Assembly: GCF_900117425.1 (NCBI RefSeq)
Contig: NZ_FPEH01000014.1
Location: 310,001 to 374,000, forward strand
Direction: 5' to 3'
DNA: 64,000 nt
Source of the DNA: Novosphingobium sp. NDB2Meth1
Lineage (GTDB): Bacteria; Pseudomonadota; Alphaproteobacteria; Sphingomonadales; Sphingomonadaceae
Position numbers and translations under genes: made by a program. Of this stretch, positions 17,936-26,519 are shown in pieces. The notes below the pieces were generated by a model. That model saw only the letters and a list, made by a program, of their open reading frames with translations, did no database searches and had not been told where the DNA came from. Every line of letters starts with the position of its first letter. The first letter of the stretch is position 1.

Positions 17936-19084
17936 ATGGTCCGGGTTCTGCTGCGTATCGTTGCCGTGGTCGGCATTCTCCTCGGCCTCTTCGTGGTGTG
18001 GTTCTATGCGAGCTATGGCGGGACAGGGCAGCCGTTCCCGCGCATCGGCGATCCGAAACCGCGCCTGCAGGCCGAACTGATCGCAACCCTGCCCGAACCG
18101 CCCGGCAACATTGCCGTCTCCGCGACGGGCCGCGTGTTCTTCACCTATCACGCCGAGGGGCACCCGGCGATCAAGGTGCTCGAGCTGGTGAACGGCAAGC
18201 CGATCCCCTACCCGAACATGGAAATGCAGAGCGGGGACCGCAGCAAGCCCTCCTACGGCGCGGTGTTCAACATCCGCATCGACAGCCGGAACCGCCTGTG
18301 GAGCATCGATCACGGCGAGCACGGCCTGTTCGGGGCCCGGCTGGTCGCGGTCGATCTGGGCACGAACAAGCCGATCAAGCAGATCTGGCTGCCGCGCTCG
18401 GTGGCGGGGATCGGCTCCTACGTGCAGGACATGCAGATCGATGCGGCGGGGCGGATGATCTACATCGCCGATATCGGCGTGTTCAGCGGGCATCCGGGAC
18501 TGATCGTGGTCGACAGCGAGACCGGCAAGGCGCGCCGCTTGCTCGACAGACATCCGGCGATCATGCCGGAGCCTTATGCCGTCAAGGCGCAAGGGCGGTT
18601 GATGCAGCCGCTTGGGAACAGCCTGTTCTGGTTCCACCCCGGCTTCGATCCCATCGCGCTCGATCGGCAGGGCACGTGGCTCTACATCGGCCCGATGTCG
18701 GGCAAGATGCTTTCGCGCGTGCGGGTGGCGGATTTGGGCAATGAAAGCCTTTCGCCCACTGAGCTTGCGGCCCGCGTCGAGCCCTATGCCGAGCGCCCGC
18801 AGGCGGACGGCCTGACCATCGACAATGAAGGCAATATCTACCTCACCGGAATCGAGGACGGTGTGGTGTGGAAGCTGGGGCCGGACCGCAAACTGACGGC
18901 ACTCGCGGGGCATCCGAAGATGCGCTGGCCCGATGGCCTGAGCTTCGGGCCGAACAACATGATCTATGTGGCCGACAGCGACATCCCTGATGTGATGATG
19001 CAATCGAACGCGCACATGCGGGAGAAGGCGCCCTACTACCTGTTCCGATTCCCGGCGGACGGGACCGCAGTAGCGGGGCAGTGA
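17936..19084 (+). CDS. MRJP/yellow-related (L-dopachrome tautomerase-like) beta-propeller protein
   Basis: The 382-residue protein has an N-terminal signal anchor (RVLLRIVAVVGILLGLFVVWF), then a predicted six-bladed propeller with blade motifs NIRIDSRNRLWSID, MQIDAAGRMIYIAD and DGLTIDNEGNIYLTG. It fits the bacterial major royal jelly protein/SMP-30-like families. Bacterial members have no firm substrate; lactonase-like or ligand-binding roles are proposed. It is probably tethered in the periplasm and probably controlled by the divergent TetR gene. Confidence 0.82.
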   Translation: MVRVLLRIVAVVGILLGLFVVWFYASYGGTGQPFPRIGDPKPRLQAELIATLPEPPGNIAVSATGRVFFTYHAEGHPAIKVLELVNGKPIPYPNMEMQSGDRSKPSYGAVFNIRIDSRNRLWSIDHGEHGLFGARLVAVDLGTNKPIKQIWLPRSVAGIGSYVQDMQIDAAGRMIYIADIGVFSGHPGLIVVDSETGKARRLLDRHPAIMPEPYAVKAQGRLMQPLGNSLFWFHPGFDPIALDRQGTWLYIGPMSGKMLSRVRVADLGNESLSPTELAARVEPYAERPQADGLTIDNEGNIYLTGIEDGVVWKLGPDRKLTALAGHPKMRWPDGLSFGPNNMIYVADSDIPDVMMQSNAHMREKAPYYLFRFPADGTAVAGQ

Positions 19085-19477
19085 GCATGCCGGTGCGACA
19101 CTGTGTCGCTTTCAGCGTCACGCTCGAAGCAATTGTTCCAGAAGGATAAAATCTCCAAAAATGGTCAAAGGCGACACCTGCCAGAAAAGCGCTGCGGATG
19201 ATCTGGCCAGACGATGTGAAAGAGCGACCAGCCCCGTGAAGGGGCCTGCGCACTGATCGCAGATCATGGTGATGTAGGAAACTCTTGCCTTGCCGCAGTG
19301 CCGCACGGCAGCGCGCGGACCAGGTCCGGAATCTGGCAGAAAATGCTTCAAAATCAAACAGTCTGAGCAGATGCAGCAGCCGAAGTGAACACGATATGTG
19401 GCGCCGTGTGCGGAATCCGGCTTGTAATCCAAACTAAATAAGTAGAGTTTTGGCAAACCCCATAGGGAGGTTTGCCC
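19085..19477. other. 393-bp spacer without a gene
   Basis: There is no plausible coding frame. It contains short inverted repeats (GCCCCGTGAAGGGGC near 19228) and an AT-richer stretch just before the VWA gene (TTGTAATCCAAACTAAATAA), which probably contains that gene's promoter. No dispersed repeat seen elsewhere in the window occurs here. Confidence 0.4.
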
Positions 19478-20914
19478 ATGCATCGCCAAGTCGTTGTTCG
19501 GAGCGTTTCCACCATCATTCTGGGAGGCAGCCTGCTGGCACTGGCCGCCTGCAGCGAAAAGGCGCCGGAGTCTGCTGCTGCGCCACAGAACAAGTATGCC
19601 ATTGCAGCCGAAGAGCCCGCCACCGATGTTGCAGCGGCGCCGCCGCCAGCGATGATTCCGGCACCGCGCGCGGTCACGAAGAAATCGGAATGGAATGTCG
19701 GCGGCCTGGTCACCGGCAAGACCGAGACGACCACGACCGAACCCGTCGCCCCGCCGCCGGTCGTGATCGAACCGCCGGCCATGCCCCGCAGCAAGGTCCA
19801 GCCCCAATCGGGCCTGCTTACCGCAGGTGATGTCGATGATCTGCTCAATCCGCAGCAGTATGCCGCCTATGCCGGGCGCTTCCTGCAGGCGAGCGGGCAA
19901 TCGCTGCCGTTCTACGATACGCGCAGCCGGGTCGTGATCCGCGTGGTCGATGCGCGCGGGCGGCCGGTTCCTTTCGCCAGGACCGAAGTGGGCCGCCCCG
20001 GCGCACCGCTCCGCCTCGTGACGGCGGCGGACGGGACGGCCTCGTTCTACCCCCGCGCGGACCACATTCCGCAAAAGACGACAGTCGCCGTCAACGGCAG
20101 TGCAGGTGCGGCGCGCAAGGCCGTCGCCTTGTCCAACGGACGCCTCATCGACGTGACACTGCCCGGCCTCGCCGCCGCGCCGCGCGCGATGGATCTGGCG
20201 CTGGTGATCGACACCACCGGCAGCATGGGCGACGAAATGGACTACATCCAGGCCGAGCTCGACACGATCGTCGCGCGGCTCAAGCGCAATGCCGGCCAGC
20301 TCGATCTGCGCATCGGCGTGGTGCTCTACCGCGATCAGGGCGATGACTATGTCGTCCAGTCGGCGCCCCTCACCGAAAACATCGGTTCGATCCGCGCCCT
20401 GCTTGCCCGGCAGGACGCGAATGGGGGCGGCGACATGCCCGAGGCGATGGACCGCGCCGTGGCGGAGGCGGGGCGCCTGCAGTGGCGCCCGGATGCGGCC
20501 AAGGCGGTGCTGCTGGTGACCGACGCGCCGCCGCATTAGGATGCGATCGGCGCCACGCTCGACGCGACGCAAGTGCTGCGCAGTCGGGGCGTGCAGATCG
20601 TGCCGGTCGCGGCGAGCGGGGTGGAAGACAGCGCGCAATATGTCATGCGTTCGATGGCCGCGCTGACGCAGGGGCGCTACATCTTCCTCACCGACGACAG
20701 CGGCGTGGGCGACAGCCATGCCGAACCCGATGTCGCCTGCTATCTGGTCAGCCGGCTCGATACGCTGGTTGCCCGCGTGCTTTCCGGCATCGCGACCGGG
20801 CGGCGGGTCGAGCCTCGGGAGGGCGATGTCATCCGCGCGGTCGGCGATTATGATCGGGGGCGCTGCGCCATCGCGCGGCAAGGCGATGACAAGCAGCGGC
20901 GACAGCAGGGCTGA
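19478..20914 (+). pseudogene. VWA-domain lipoprotein-like gene interrupted by an in-frame TAG
   Basis: The reading frame runs 478 codons, but codon 354 is TAG (20537-20539). The first part has a lipoprotein-type signal (LLALAACSE), a Pro/Ala-rich linker, and a von Willebrand A domain with MIDAS start DTTGSMGDEM. The frame continues after the TAG in the same register with typical VWA tail sequence (VQIVPVAASGV, TQGRYIFLTDDSG). TAG falls right after the conserved TDAPPH motif. Explanations are a nonsense mutation, amber readthrough, or a sequence error. A truncated 353-residue product may still be made. AGGGAGG precedes the ATG by 7 bases. Confidence 0.8.
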
Positions 20915-20923
20915 ACGTGCCGA

Positions 20924-21613
20924 TCAGTCCCGAACGATGCGGTAAACCGAAGCGGGGGGCACGTTGCGCCAGATGCGCGTGGTGCGCTGCGCCGACAGTC
21001 CCAGCTCTGCACGGATCGCCTTGCTGACCGGGCACTTCGGGCCATACGTGAACTGGTAGAGTGCCGCTTCGGGCGTGCAGACCGCGAAGGCGGCGGCGAT
21101 GATCCGCTCGACTTCCTCATCCGGGAAATTGAGCAGAGGCAACCCGCTGACAACGGCGGCCGGGCGGCGGCCTTCGAGGAGGTCTGCCGTCACGCTTCCG
21201 GCCTTGCGGCACAGGACGAGCGCCTCGGGGAAAGCGGTTCGCAGGCGCTCGGCCAGCTTGGGATCGAGCTCGACGAGGATGAGGTCGCGTTCCGCCACGC
21301 CGCGGGCGATGAGGGCGCGGGTGAACACGCCGGTCCCGGGGCCAAGCTCAAGCACGGGGCCGGCGGCCGGTTCGATCTCGCGGGTGATCGCCTCGGCGAG
21401 GGCTGGGCCGCTGACGAAGCCGCCGAAGCGGCGGGGATTGGCGACGAAGCGGCCGAAGCCAAGCAGGGCCTCGGGCGGGCCCTTGCGCAGCGGCTTTGGC
21501 TTGCCGCGGCGAAGGGGCTTCTTGAGCGTGATCTTGCGGCGCACCGCGCTCGCCAGCTTGCCCACGACCTGGCGCGGCTTCTGCGCGATGCCGGGCTTCA
21601 GCTTCAGCTTCAC
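20924..21613 (-). CDS. SAM-dependent methyltransferase, PmtA-like phospholipid N-methyltransferase
   Basis: The 229-residue methyltransferase has a very basic N-terminus (KLKLKPGIAQKPRQVV.., about 50 residues) and SAM motif I VLELGPGTGVFTRAL, then VELDPKLAERL and VVSGLPLLNFP. The FGRFVANPRRFGGFVSGPAL entry matches PmtA/KsgA-like methyltransferases that act on phosphatidylethanolamine. It overlaps the plsC stop by 4 bases, so it is coupled to a phospholipid biosynthesis gene, supporting a membrane-lipid substrate. An rRNA adenine methyltransferase role is less likely. Confidence 0.78.
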   Translation of the reverse strand: MKLKLKPGIAQKPRQVVGKLASAVRRKITLKKPLRRGKPKPLRKGPPEALLGFGRFVANPRRFGGFVSGPALAEAITREIEPAAGPVLELGPGTGVFTRALIARGVAERDLILVELDPKLAERLRTAFPEALVLCRKAGSVTADLLEGRRPAAVVSGLPLLNFPDEEVERIIAAAFAVCTPEAALYQFTYGPKCPVSKAIRAELGLSAQRTTRIWRNVPPASVYRIVRD

Positions 21614-22482
21614 GCCGCGCTCTTGGCCGCTTCGTAGCGAACCGGCGCCACATCGAAGGCGAAGGGCCGCAGCGGCTCACCCAAAGCGGCTTCGAGCGCG
21701 GGCTCGATCCGGCGGCGGGCTTCGGCAGCAATCGCCTTGCGCCCGGCGAGGCCCTGCGGATCGAACGGTTCGAGGAAGTGCACCTCGAGCCGGAACGAGC
21801 CGCGCCGCGACATGATGCGCTTGCCGTTGGAGACGCCGTCCTCGGTGCCGATCCAGCCGATCCATTCGGCGACCCGGCCGTAATCTAGCACCACCGGCTG
21901 CACCATCACGCCCGGCGGCGGCGGCTCGAGCACGCGCAGCATCGAGGTCTTGAACGGCAGCAGCGACTTGCCATCGGTGCAGGTGCCTTCGGGGAACACG
22001 GTGATCGACCAGTTGTCGGCCAGCGCTTCCTTGAGGCGATTGATCTGGTCGGCCACGCCCATGCGGTCTTCGCGGCTGACGAAGACGGTGCGGTTGATGC
22101 GGGCAAGCCAGCCGACGACCGGGGCCTGCGACAATTCGGCCTTGGCGACGAAGGCGGTCCCGCTTGCCCCGCCCAGTGCGAGGATGTCCACCCACGAAAG
22201 ATGGTTGGAAATGTAGAACACGTCGCGCTTGAGCGGCACGCCGTGGACCCGCACCCGCGCGCCGATGATGCGCGCGGCGCAGAACAGGAACAGTTTGGGG
22301 AAGGGCGAGCCATAATGCACGATGCGGTAGAGGTAGTGCAGCGGCACGCAGACCAGCATCAGCAGCACGAGCAGCACGCCGCGCAGGCAAATCCGGCCCC
22401 AGCCCATCCAGGTGACGGGAGCACCGCGTTCCGGGCCGACCTTGCGGCGGGCCCTACGCCTCGCGATCAGACTTGACACCAT
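21610..22482 (-). CDS. plsC: 1-acyl-sn-glycerol-3-phosphate acyltransferase PlsC
   Basis: The 290-residue protein has an N-terminal membrane segment (CLRGVLLVLLMLVCVPLHYLY). The acyltransferase motifs are NHLSWVDILALG (NHxxxxD) and FPEGTCTDGKSLLPFKTSML. It makes phosphatidic acid from lysophosphatidic acid. The start lies 29 bases inside the end of fur, and the stop overlaps the PmtA-like gene, so fur-plsC-pmtA form one tightly coupled transcript. Confidence 0.93.
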   Translation of the reverse strand: MVSSLIARRRARRKVGPERGAPVTWMGWGRICLRGVLLVLLMLVCVPLHYLYRIVHYGSPFPKLFLFCAARIIGARVRVHGVPLKRDVFYISNHLSWVDILALGGASGTAFVAKAELSQAPVVGWLARINRTVFVSREDRMGVADQINRLKEALADNWSITVFPEGTCTDGKSLLPFKTSMLRVLEPPPPGVMVQPVVLDYGRVAEWIGWIGTEDGVSNGKRIMSRRGSFRLEVHFLEPFDPQGLAGRKAIAAEARRRIEPALEAALGEPLRPFAFDVAPVRYEAAKSAA

Positions 22483-22876
22483 AGAGCTCCATGCGGTGGT
22501 CGACGAGGCGGTAGCCGAGCCGTTCGGCGATCTGGCGCTGCAGCGCTTCCAGCTCGGGATCGACGAATTCGATGACCTTGCCGGTCTCGACGTCGATCAG
22601 ATGATCGTGATGAGCCTCGGGCGTCGCCTCGTAACGGGCGCGGCCATCGCCGAAATCGTGGCGGTCGAGGATGCCTGCCTCTTCGAACAGGCGCACGGTG
22701 CGGTAGACCGTGGCGATGGAAATGCGCGGATCGCGCGCCGAAGCCCGCTCGTGCAGCTTCTCGACGTCCGGGTGGTCGTCGCTCTCCGAGAGCACCTGCG
22801 CGATCACGCGGCGTTGCTCGGTGATCCTCAGACCCCGCTCTGCGCACAGCGCTTCAATGTCGATTGCCTGATGCAA
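22454..22876 (-). CDS. fur: Ferric uptake regulator Fur
   Basis: The 140-residue protein has an N-terminal winged helix (GLRITEQRRVIAQVL, RISIATVYRTVRLFEEAGIL) and a C-terminal dimerisation/metal domain with HHDHLIDVETGKVIEF. It lacks the C-terminal CxxC structural zinc site, as alphaproteobacterial Fur/Mur proteins usually do. Its target metal (Fe or Mn) is therefore open. It is placed between mucR and plsC in the conserved cluster. Confidence 0.92.
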   Translation of the reverse strand: MHQAIDIEALCAERGLRITEQRRVIAQVLSESDDHPDVEKLHERASARDPRISIATVYRTVRLFEEAGILDRHDFGDGRARYEATPEAHHDHLIDVETGKVIEFVDPELEALQRQIAERLGYRLVDHRMELYGVKSDREA

Positions 22877-23052
22877 GCTTGCGGCCCATCCCGGTTAGGT
22901 TGCGCGCAGCATAGTTTGCTGCGCCAATTCTTCAACCGCTGCGCAGCCGATTTGCCGGATGGATCGCGCCCGGATCGGGGAAAAGTGGACTCAGCGAGGC
23001 CCTTAGCAGATGCCGTTCAGGCCTCGCTGGTTCCAGACCGCGTGCCGTTTGT

Positions 23053-23496
23053 TCAGCCGGCGGCCTTGGCGGGGCGGCCGCGCTTGGGCGCAGGCTTGCG
23101 ACCGAGGCCGATCTTCTTGGCCAGTTCGCGGCGCTTTTCGGCGTAGGCGGGGGCGACCATCGGGTAGTCCGCCGGCAGGTTCCAGCGGGTGCGGTACTGT
23201 TCCGGGGTCATGTTGTAGCGCGTCATCAGATGACGCTTGAGCATCTTGAGCTTCTTGCCGTCTTCCAGACAGACGATGTGGTCGTTCTTGACCGAAGCGC
23301 GGATGGACACCGCAGGTTCAGGGGCCGGTTCTGCAGCCGGTTGCGCGGGATTGAGACCAGAGAGCGCGGCATAGACGTTGCTGATGAGCACCGGCAGGTC
23401 GTTTACCGCGACACTGTTGTTGCTCACGTGAGCGGCGACGATGTCCGAAGTGAGCGTGATCAGCGTTTCCCGCATATCGTTTTCGATTTCACTCAT
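23053..23496 (-). CDS. mucR: MucR/Ros-family transcriptional regulator
   Basis: The 147-residue protein has the Ros/MucR zinc finger with C-x2-D-x9-H-x4-H type ligands in VCLEDGKKLKMLKRHLMTRY, followed by MTPEQYRTRWNLPADYPMVA and a basic AT-hook-like tail (KPAPKRGRPAKAAG). MucR proteins are histone-like silencers of AT-rich promoters in alphaproteobacteria. The ATG at MSEIEND was taken because AAAAGG is suitably spaced; an ATG 9 bases earlier is too close to it. Confidence 0.92.
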   Translation of the reverse strand: MSEIENDMRETLITLTSDIVAAHVSNNSVAVNDLPVLISNVYAALSGLNPAQPAAEPAPEPAVSIRASVKNDHIVCLEDGKKLKMLKRHLMTRYNMTPEQYRTRWNLPADYPMVAPAYAEKRRELAKKIGLGRKPAPKRGRPAKAAG

Positions 23497-23552
23497 TGTA
23501 CCCATACCTTTTACGGTTGTTATCTTCTTGTTTGCCCAGTCAAGGCTCGGTG

Positions 23553-23567
23553 AGTCTAGAGTAGACT
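23553..23567. promoter_or_regulatory. Palindrome upstream of mucR, candidate operator
   Basis: AGTCTA-GAG-TAGACT is a perfect 6-3-6 inverted repeat about 57 bp upstream of the mucR start, in relatively AT-rich DNA. It is a reasonable site for autoregulation; this is inference. Confidence 0.4.
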
Positions 23568-23628
23568 GGTCCGCATATACGCTTGTGCAACAGGGATACA
23601 ACCATTCCGGAGCATTCCGGTCCCTTTT

Positions 23629-23662
23629 CTGTCAGAAACTTCACAAATAAGGCTTCTGACAG
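23629..23662. other. Hairpin between rimI and mucR
   Basis: CTGTCAGAA and TTCTGACAG pair over 9 bp with a 16-base loop, just beyond the rimI stop. No T-run follows on the rimI strand, so termination is uncertain; it may separate the two transcripts or be part of mucR regulation. Confidence 0.4.
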
Positions 23663-23672
23663 GTAAATATGC

Positions 23673-24161
23673 CTAGTTATCTGCAAGATGCAGTTCCTGA
23701 CTGAGGGCGTCGAGGCGTTCTCCGCTCGCTGTCCGATAGTAGCCGGGGCGAACACCTACCGTCCTGAAACCAAATCCTGTGTATAACTTGCCGGCAGGAT
23801 TGTTCCGCCGCATCTCGAGAAAAAGGCGCCGAATGCCGCGCAGGCGGGCGCGAGCGATCACTTCGGTCAGCAGCGCGGCGCCGAGGCCCCGGCCACGGTA
23901 CTGGGGCAGGACTGCGAAGAGCAGCAGTTCTTCCTCGTCGAATATTGATCGGGTCAGCGCAAAACCCGCAGTCGCTGCTTCGGGATCGGGATCGATCGAG
24001 CCCTCGGCGCCAATCAGACAATAGGCGGTGCCGGTGAGCAGCAGCGAGTCCGAAACCTGACGGCGGTTCCATGCCTCGCCGAATTCGGGAGCAAAGGCAC
24101 CGGCCATGACTTCCATGATCCGGTCGATATCATCGCTGCAGTCGGGTGGAACGCGGCTCAT
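23673..24161 (-). CDS. rimI: Ribosomal-protein S18 alanine N-acetyltransferase RimI-like
   Basis: The 162-residue GNAT enzyme has the acetyl-CoA motif LPQYRGRGLGAALL and the RimI hallmark FLEMRRNNPAGKLYTGFGFRTVGVRPGYY. It acetylates protein N-termini. It lies 27 bp after tsaB on the same strand, the usual pairing. Confidence 0.9.
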   Translation of the reverse strand: MSRVPPDCSDDIDRIMEVMAGAFAPEFGEAWNRRQVSDSLLLTGTAYCLIGAEGSIDPDPEAATAGFALTRSIFDEEELLLFAVLPQYRGRGLGAALLTEVIARARLRGIRRLFLEMRRNNPAGKLYTGFGFRTVGVRPGYYRTASGERLDALSQELHLADN

Positions 24162-24188
24162 CGCGGGGCGGACCTCAGGCTGCCGCCA

Positions 24189-24806
24189 TCATGCTGCCGG
24201 CAGCCGCGCATCGGGGGCACGGCCATAGCGGGGTACGGGATCGGCGCGCAGGCTGTCGCGGCCGAGAAGGCCAAACGCGCGCGCATCAGGCCATAGCGGA
24301 TGGGCCGAGGGTTGGCTGCCACGCCGCGCTGCGAGCGCTTCGGCCTGGCTGCCGACCACGACGGGAGCCTGCGAGCGCGCCGCGACGGCCTCCGGCAGCA
24401 AGGACGCCGGATCTGCCAGCGCCGTGCCATCGGCTGCGAAGGGCTGGAAGAACCATTCGCCGTGCCCGCCGCTCATCACCACGTCGATCGCCGCGCCGCG
24501 ATGCGCCGCGCGGGCCATCGCGCCGACGAGGGCAAGGCAGGCATAGCCTTCGATCGGCACGCGCCATGCGAGCGACAGCGCGCGGGCAGCGGCAAGCCCG
24601 ACGCGGATGCCGGTGAAGCTGCCGGGACCGGTGTTTACGGCGATGCAATCCGCGCGGCCCTTGCCGGGCAACGCGGCGATCATCGGCACGAGTTGTTCGG
24701 CATGCCCGCGCCCGAGCATCGCGTGGTTGCCGGCAACCATGTCGCCATCATCGAGCAAAGCGACCGAACAAGCCTCTGTCGCGCTGTCGATCACCAGCCT
24801 GCGCAA
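24189..24806 (-). CDS. tsaB: tRNA t6A biosynthesis protein TsaB
   Basis: The 205-residue protein of the ASKHA fold starts with LVIDSATEACSVALLDDG and has the dimer and t6A-complex signature NTGPGSFTGIRVGLAAARAL. It scaffolds TsaD and TsaE in threonylcarbamoyladenosine synthesis at tRNA position 37. It precedes rimI and follows the nitroreductase gene. Confidence 0.94.
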   Translation of the reverse strand: MRRLVIDSATEACSVALLDDGDMVAGNHAMLGRGHAEQLVPMIAALPGKGRADCIAVNTGPGSFTGIRVGLAAARALSLAWRVPIEGYACLALVGAMARAAHRGAAIDVVMSGGHGEWFFQPFAADGTALADPASLLPEAVAARSQAPVVVGSQAEALAARRGSQPSAHPLWPDARAFGLLGRDSLRADPVPRYGRAPDARLPAA

Positions 24807-24819
24807 CCCGCGTCTCGCC

Positions 24820-25410
24820 TCAGGCCAGCGTGTTGAACGTGGCGAAATCGGGGCGGGGGCTGCGCGGGAAGATGGTTGCCGGATCGCCGTAGCCCAAAGT
24901 CGAGATGAAGTTCGACTTCACGCGCGTGCCCGCGAAGAAGGCCTCATCGACAGCAGCATTGTTGAAGCCCGACATCGGACCCGTATCGAGCCCGATCATG
25001 CGCGCGGCGATGATGAAGTAGGCGCCCTGCAGCGTCGCATTGCGCATGGCCGATACTTCGCGCAGCGCTTCGTTGCCTTCAAACCAGCTCTTTGCATCGA
25101 CATGGGGGAACAGCCAGGGCAGCTGCTCGTGGAAATCGATGTCCATGCCGATGATCACGCTGACGGGAGCCTTGCGGATCTTGTCCGGATTGGTGCCGCC
25201 GGCGCAGGCCGCCAGCTTTTCCTTTGCCTCGTCGCTCACGCACCAGACGAGCCGCGCGGGCATCTGGTTGGCCGAGGTCGGCCCCATCTTCATCAGGTCC
25301 CAGATCGCGTGGAGCTGCACCTCGCTCACCGGCTTGTCGAGATAGCCGTTGTAGGTGCGGGCGGTGCGAAACACCTGATCGAGCGCGGCGTCGTCGAGCG
25401 GCTGGGACAT
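24820..25410 (-). CDS. Nitroreductase family protein, RutE/HadB-like
   Basis: The 196-residue flavin reductase starts MSQPLDDAALDQVFRTARTY and has MKMGPTSANQMPARLVWCVS and the MIGLDTGPMSGFNNAAVD segment typical of RutE-type malonic semialdehyde reductases. Rut pathway genes are absent nearby, so the real substrate is unknown. The frame runs open far upstream through nfuA, but only this ATG gives the normal length. It lies 29 bp after nfuA. Confidence 0.88.
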   Translation of the reverse strand: MSQPLDDAALDQVFRTARTYNGYLDKPVSEVQLHAIWDLMKMGPTSANQMPARLVWCVSDEAKEKLAACAGGTNPDKIRKAPVSVIIGMDIDFHEQLPWLFPHVDAKSWFEGNEALREVSAMRNATLQGAYFIIAARMIGLDTGPMSGFNNAAVDEAFFAGTRVKSNFISTLGYGDPATIFPRSPRPDFATFNTLA

Positions 25411-25439
25411 CGGTGGAAACTTTCGCGGGAGAAGGCGGA

Positions 25440-26021
25440 TCAGGCGGCGCGGACTTCGCTCACTTCGGGCACGTAGTGCTTGAGCAGCTGTTCGATGCCG
25501 TTCTTGAGCGTCGCGGTGGACGAAGGGCAGCCCGAGCAGGCGCCCTGCATCTTGAGGTAGACCACGCCCTCGCGGAAGCCGCGGTAGGTGATGTCGCCGC
25601 CGTCGTTCGCGACGGCGGGGCGCACGCGCGTCTCGATCAGGTCCTTGATCTGCTCGACGATGTCCGCGTCGGCGGGATCGTCGCCGTAGTCCACCTCGTC
25701 GTCGGCCTCTCCGGGGACCACGAAGTCCGCGCCTGCCGACGTGAACAGCGGCGCCTGCGCCACGAAATGATCGAGCAGCAATGCCAGCACCTGCGGCTTG
25801 AGCGGCGCCCATTCCGATCCCGGCGCGATCGTCACCGCGATGAAGTCGCGCCCGTAGAGCACGCCTGTCACATCGCCCAGCGCGAAGAGCGCTTCGGCCA
25901 GCGGCGAGGCGGCGGCAGCTTCGGGCGAGGTGAACTCGCGCGTGCCGGAGGCCATGACGATTTCGCCCGGAAGGAACTTCAGCGTGGCGGGGTTCGGAGT
26001 GGTTTCGGTTTCGATGAACAT
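25440..26021 (-). CDS. nfuA: NfuA/NifU-type Fe-S cluster carrier
   Basis: The 193-residue protein has an N-terminal Nfu_N domain (FIETETTPNPATLKFLPG) and a C-terminal NifU domain with the cluster-binding motif QGACSGCPSSTATLK. The 2 Cys per monomer bind a 4Fe-4S cluster at the dimer interface. It probably supplies clusters to enzymes such as MiaB encoded nearby, though proximity does not prove this. Confidence 0.93.
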   Translation of the reverse strand: MFIETETTPNPATLKFLPGEIVMASGTREFTSPEAAAASPLAEALFALGDVTGVLYGRDFIAVTIAPGSEWAPLKPQVLALLLDHFVAQAPLFTSAGADFVVPGEADDEVDYGDDPADADIVEQIKDLIETRVRPAVANDGGDITYRGFREGVVYLKMQGACSGCPSSTATLKNGIEQLLKHYVPEVSEVRAA

Positions 26022-26075
26022 GCCCCAGCATGTAGGCCGCCAAGGCCGGGGGTCAAGGGTTCAATCGGCCCGGTT

Positions 26076-26390
26076 TCACGCGCTGCGGGAGACGAGCGAG
26101 CCGCCTGAGGGCGCCAGCGCGCCGGCATAGGCGGCAGCGATGGGCGAGACAGGGGCGGCGCGCCGTTCGCGGTAGAGCGCTTCGAGGCGCTCGGCATCGC
26201 GGGCTTCGGCGGAAAAGTGATTGGCGGGTTTTGCGGCCTTGCCCGGCTTGTGGCTGCCGTTGACGCCGAACGGGCCGGCGGCGGGGTCCGCCGGATCGAT
26301 ATGGCGCTTGGCCCGGTCGACGTCGCTGCAATTGCGGCAGACGAAGCCGTTGACCGTGACCGGGGAGGAGTAATCGCCACTGATCGCCAT
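26076..26390 (-). CDS. Small conserved-looking hypothetical protein with CxxC
   Basis: The 104-residue protein of unknown function opens with SPVTVNGFVCRNCSDVDRAK, where the CxxC could bind metal. A Lys/Ala linker and a C-terminal helix with ARDAERLEALYRERR follow. It has no signal peptide. It is located just upstream of nfuA on the same strand with a 54-bp gap. Codon use fits the genome. The coding call is moderate and no function can be assigned. Confidence 0.6.
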   Translation of the reverse strand: MAISGDYSSPVTVNGFVCRNCSDVDRAKRHIDPADPAAGPFGVNGSHKPGKAAKPANHFSAEARDAERLEALYRERRAAPVSPIAAAYAGALAPSGGSLVSRSA

Positions 26391-26519
26391 GTCGACAGCA
26401 GTAGCATGCCCCTTGTCGATGGTCGGTTGGCAGGCCTTAGGCGTTAATGCGTAGGCTCTTGGCGGCGTGCAGCGTTCCGTGCTGGCACGTGTAACAAGCC
26501 TCGATTAAAGAAGCGCGCC

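Noticed and set aside
20537..20539. Pyrrolysine or other programmed recoding at the VWA TAG
   Set aside because: No pyl genes or recoding signals are visible and the family needs no special residue there; mutation or sequence error is simpler.
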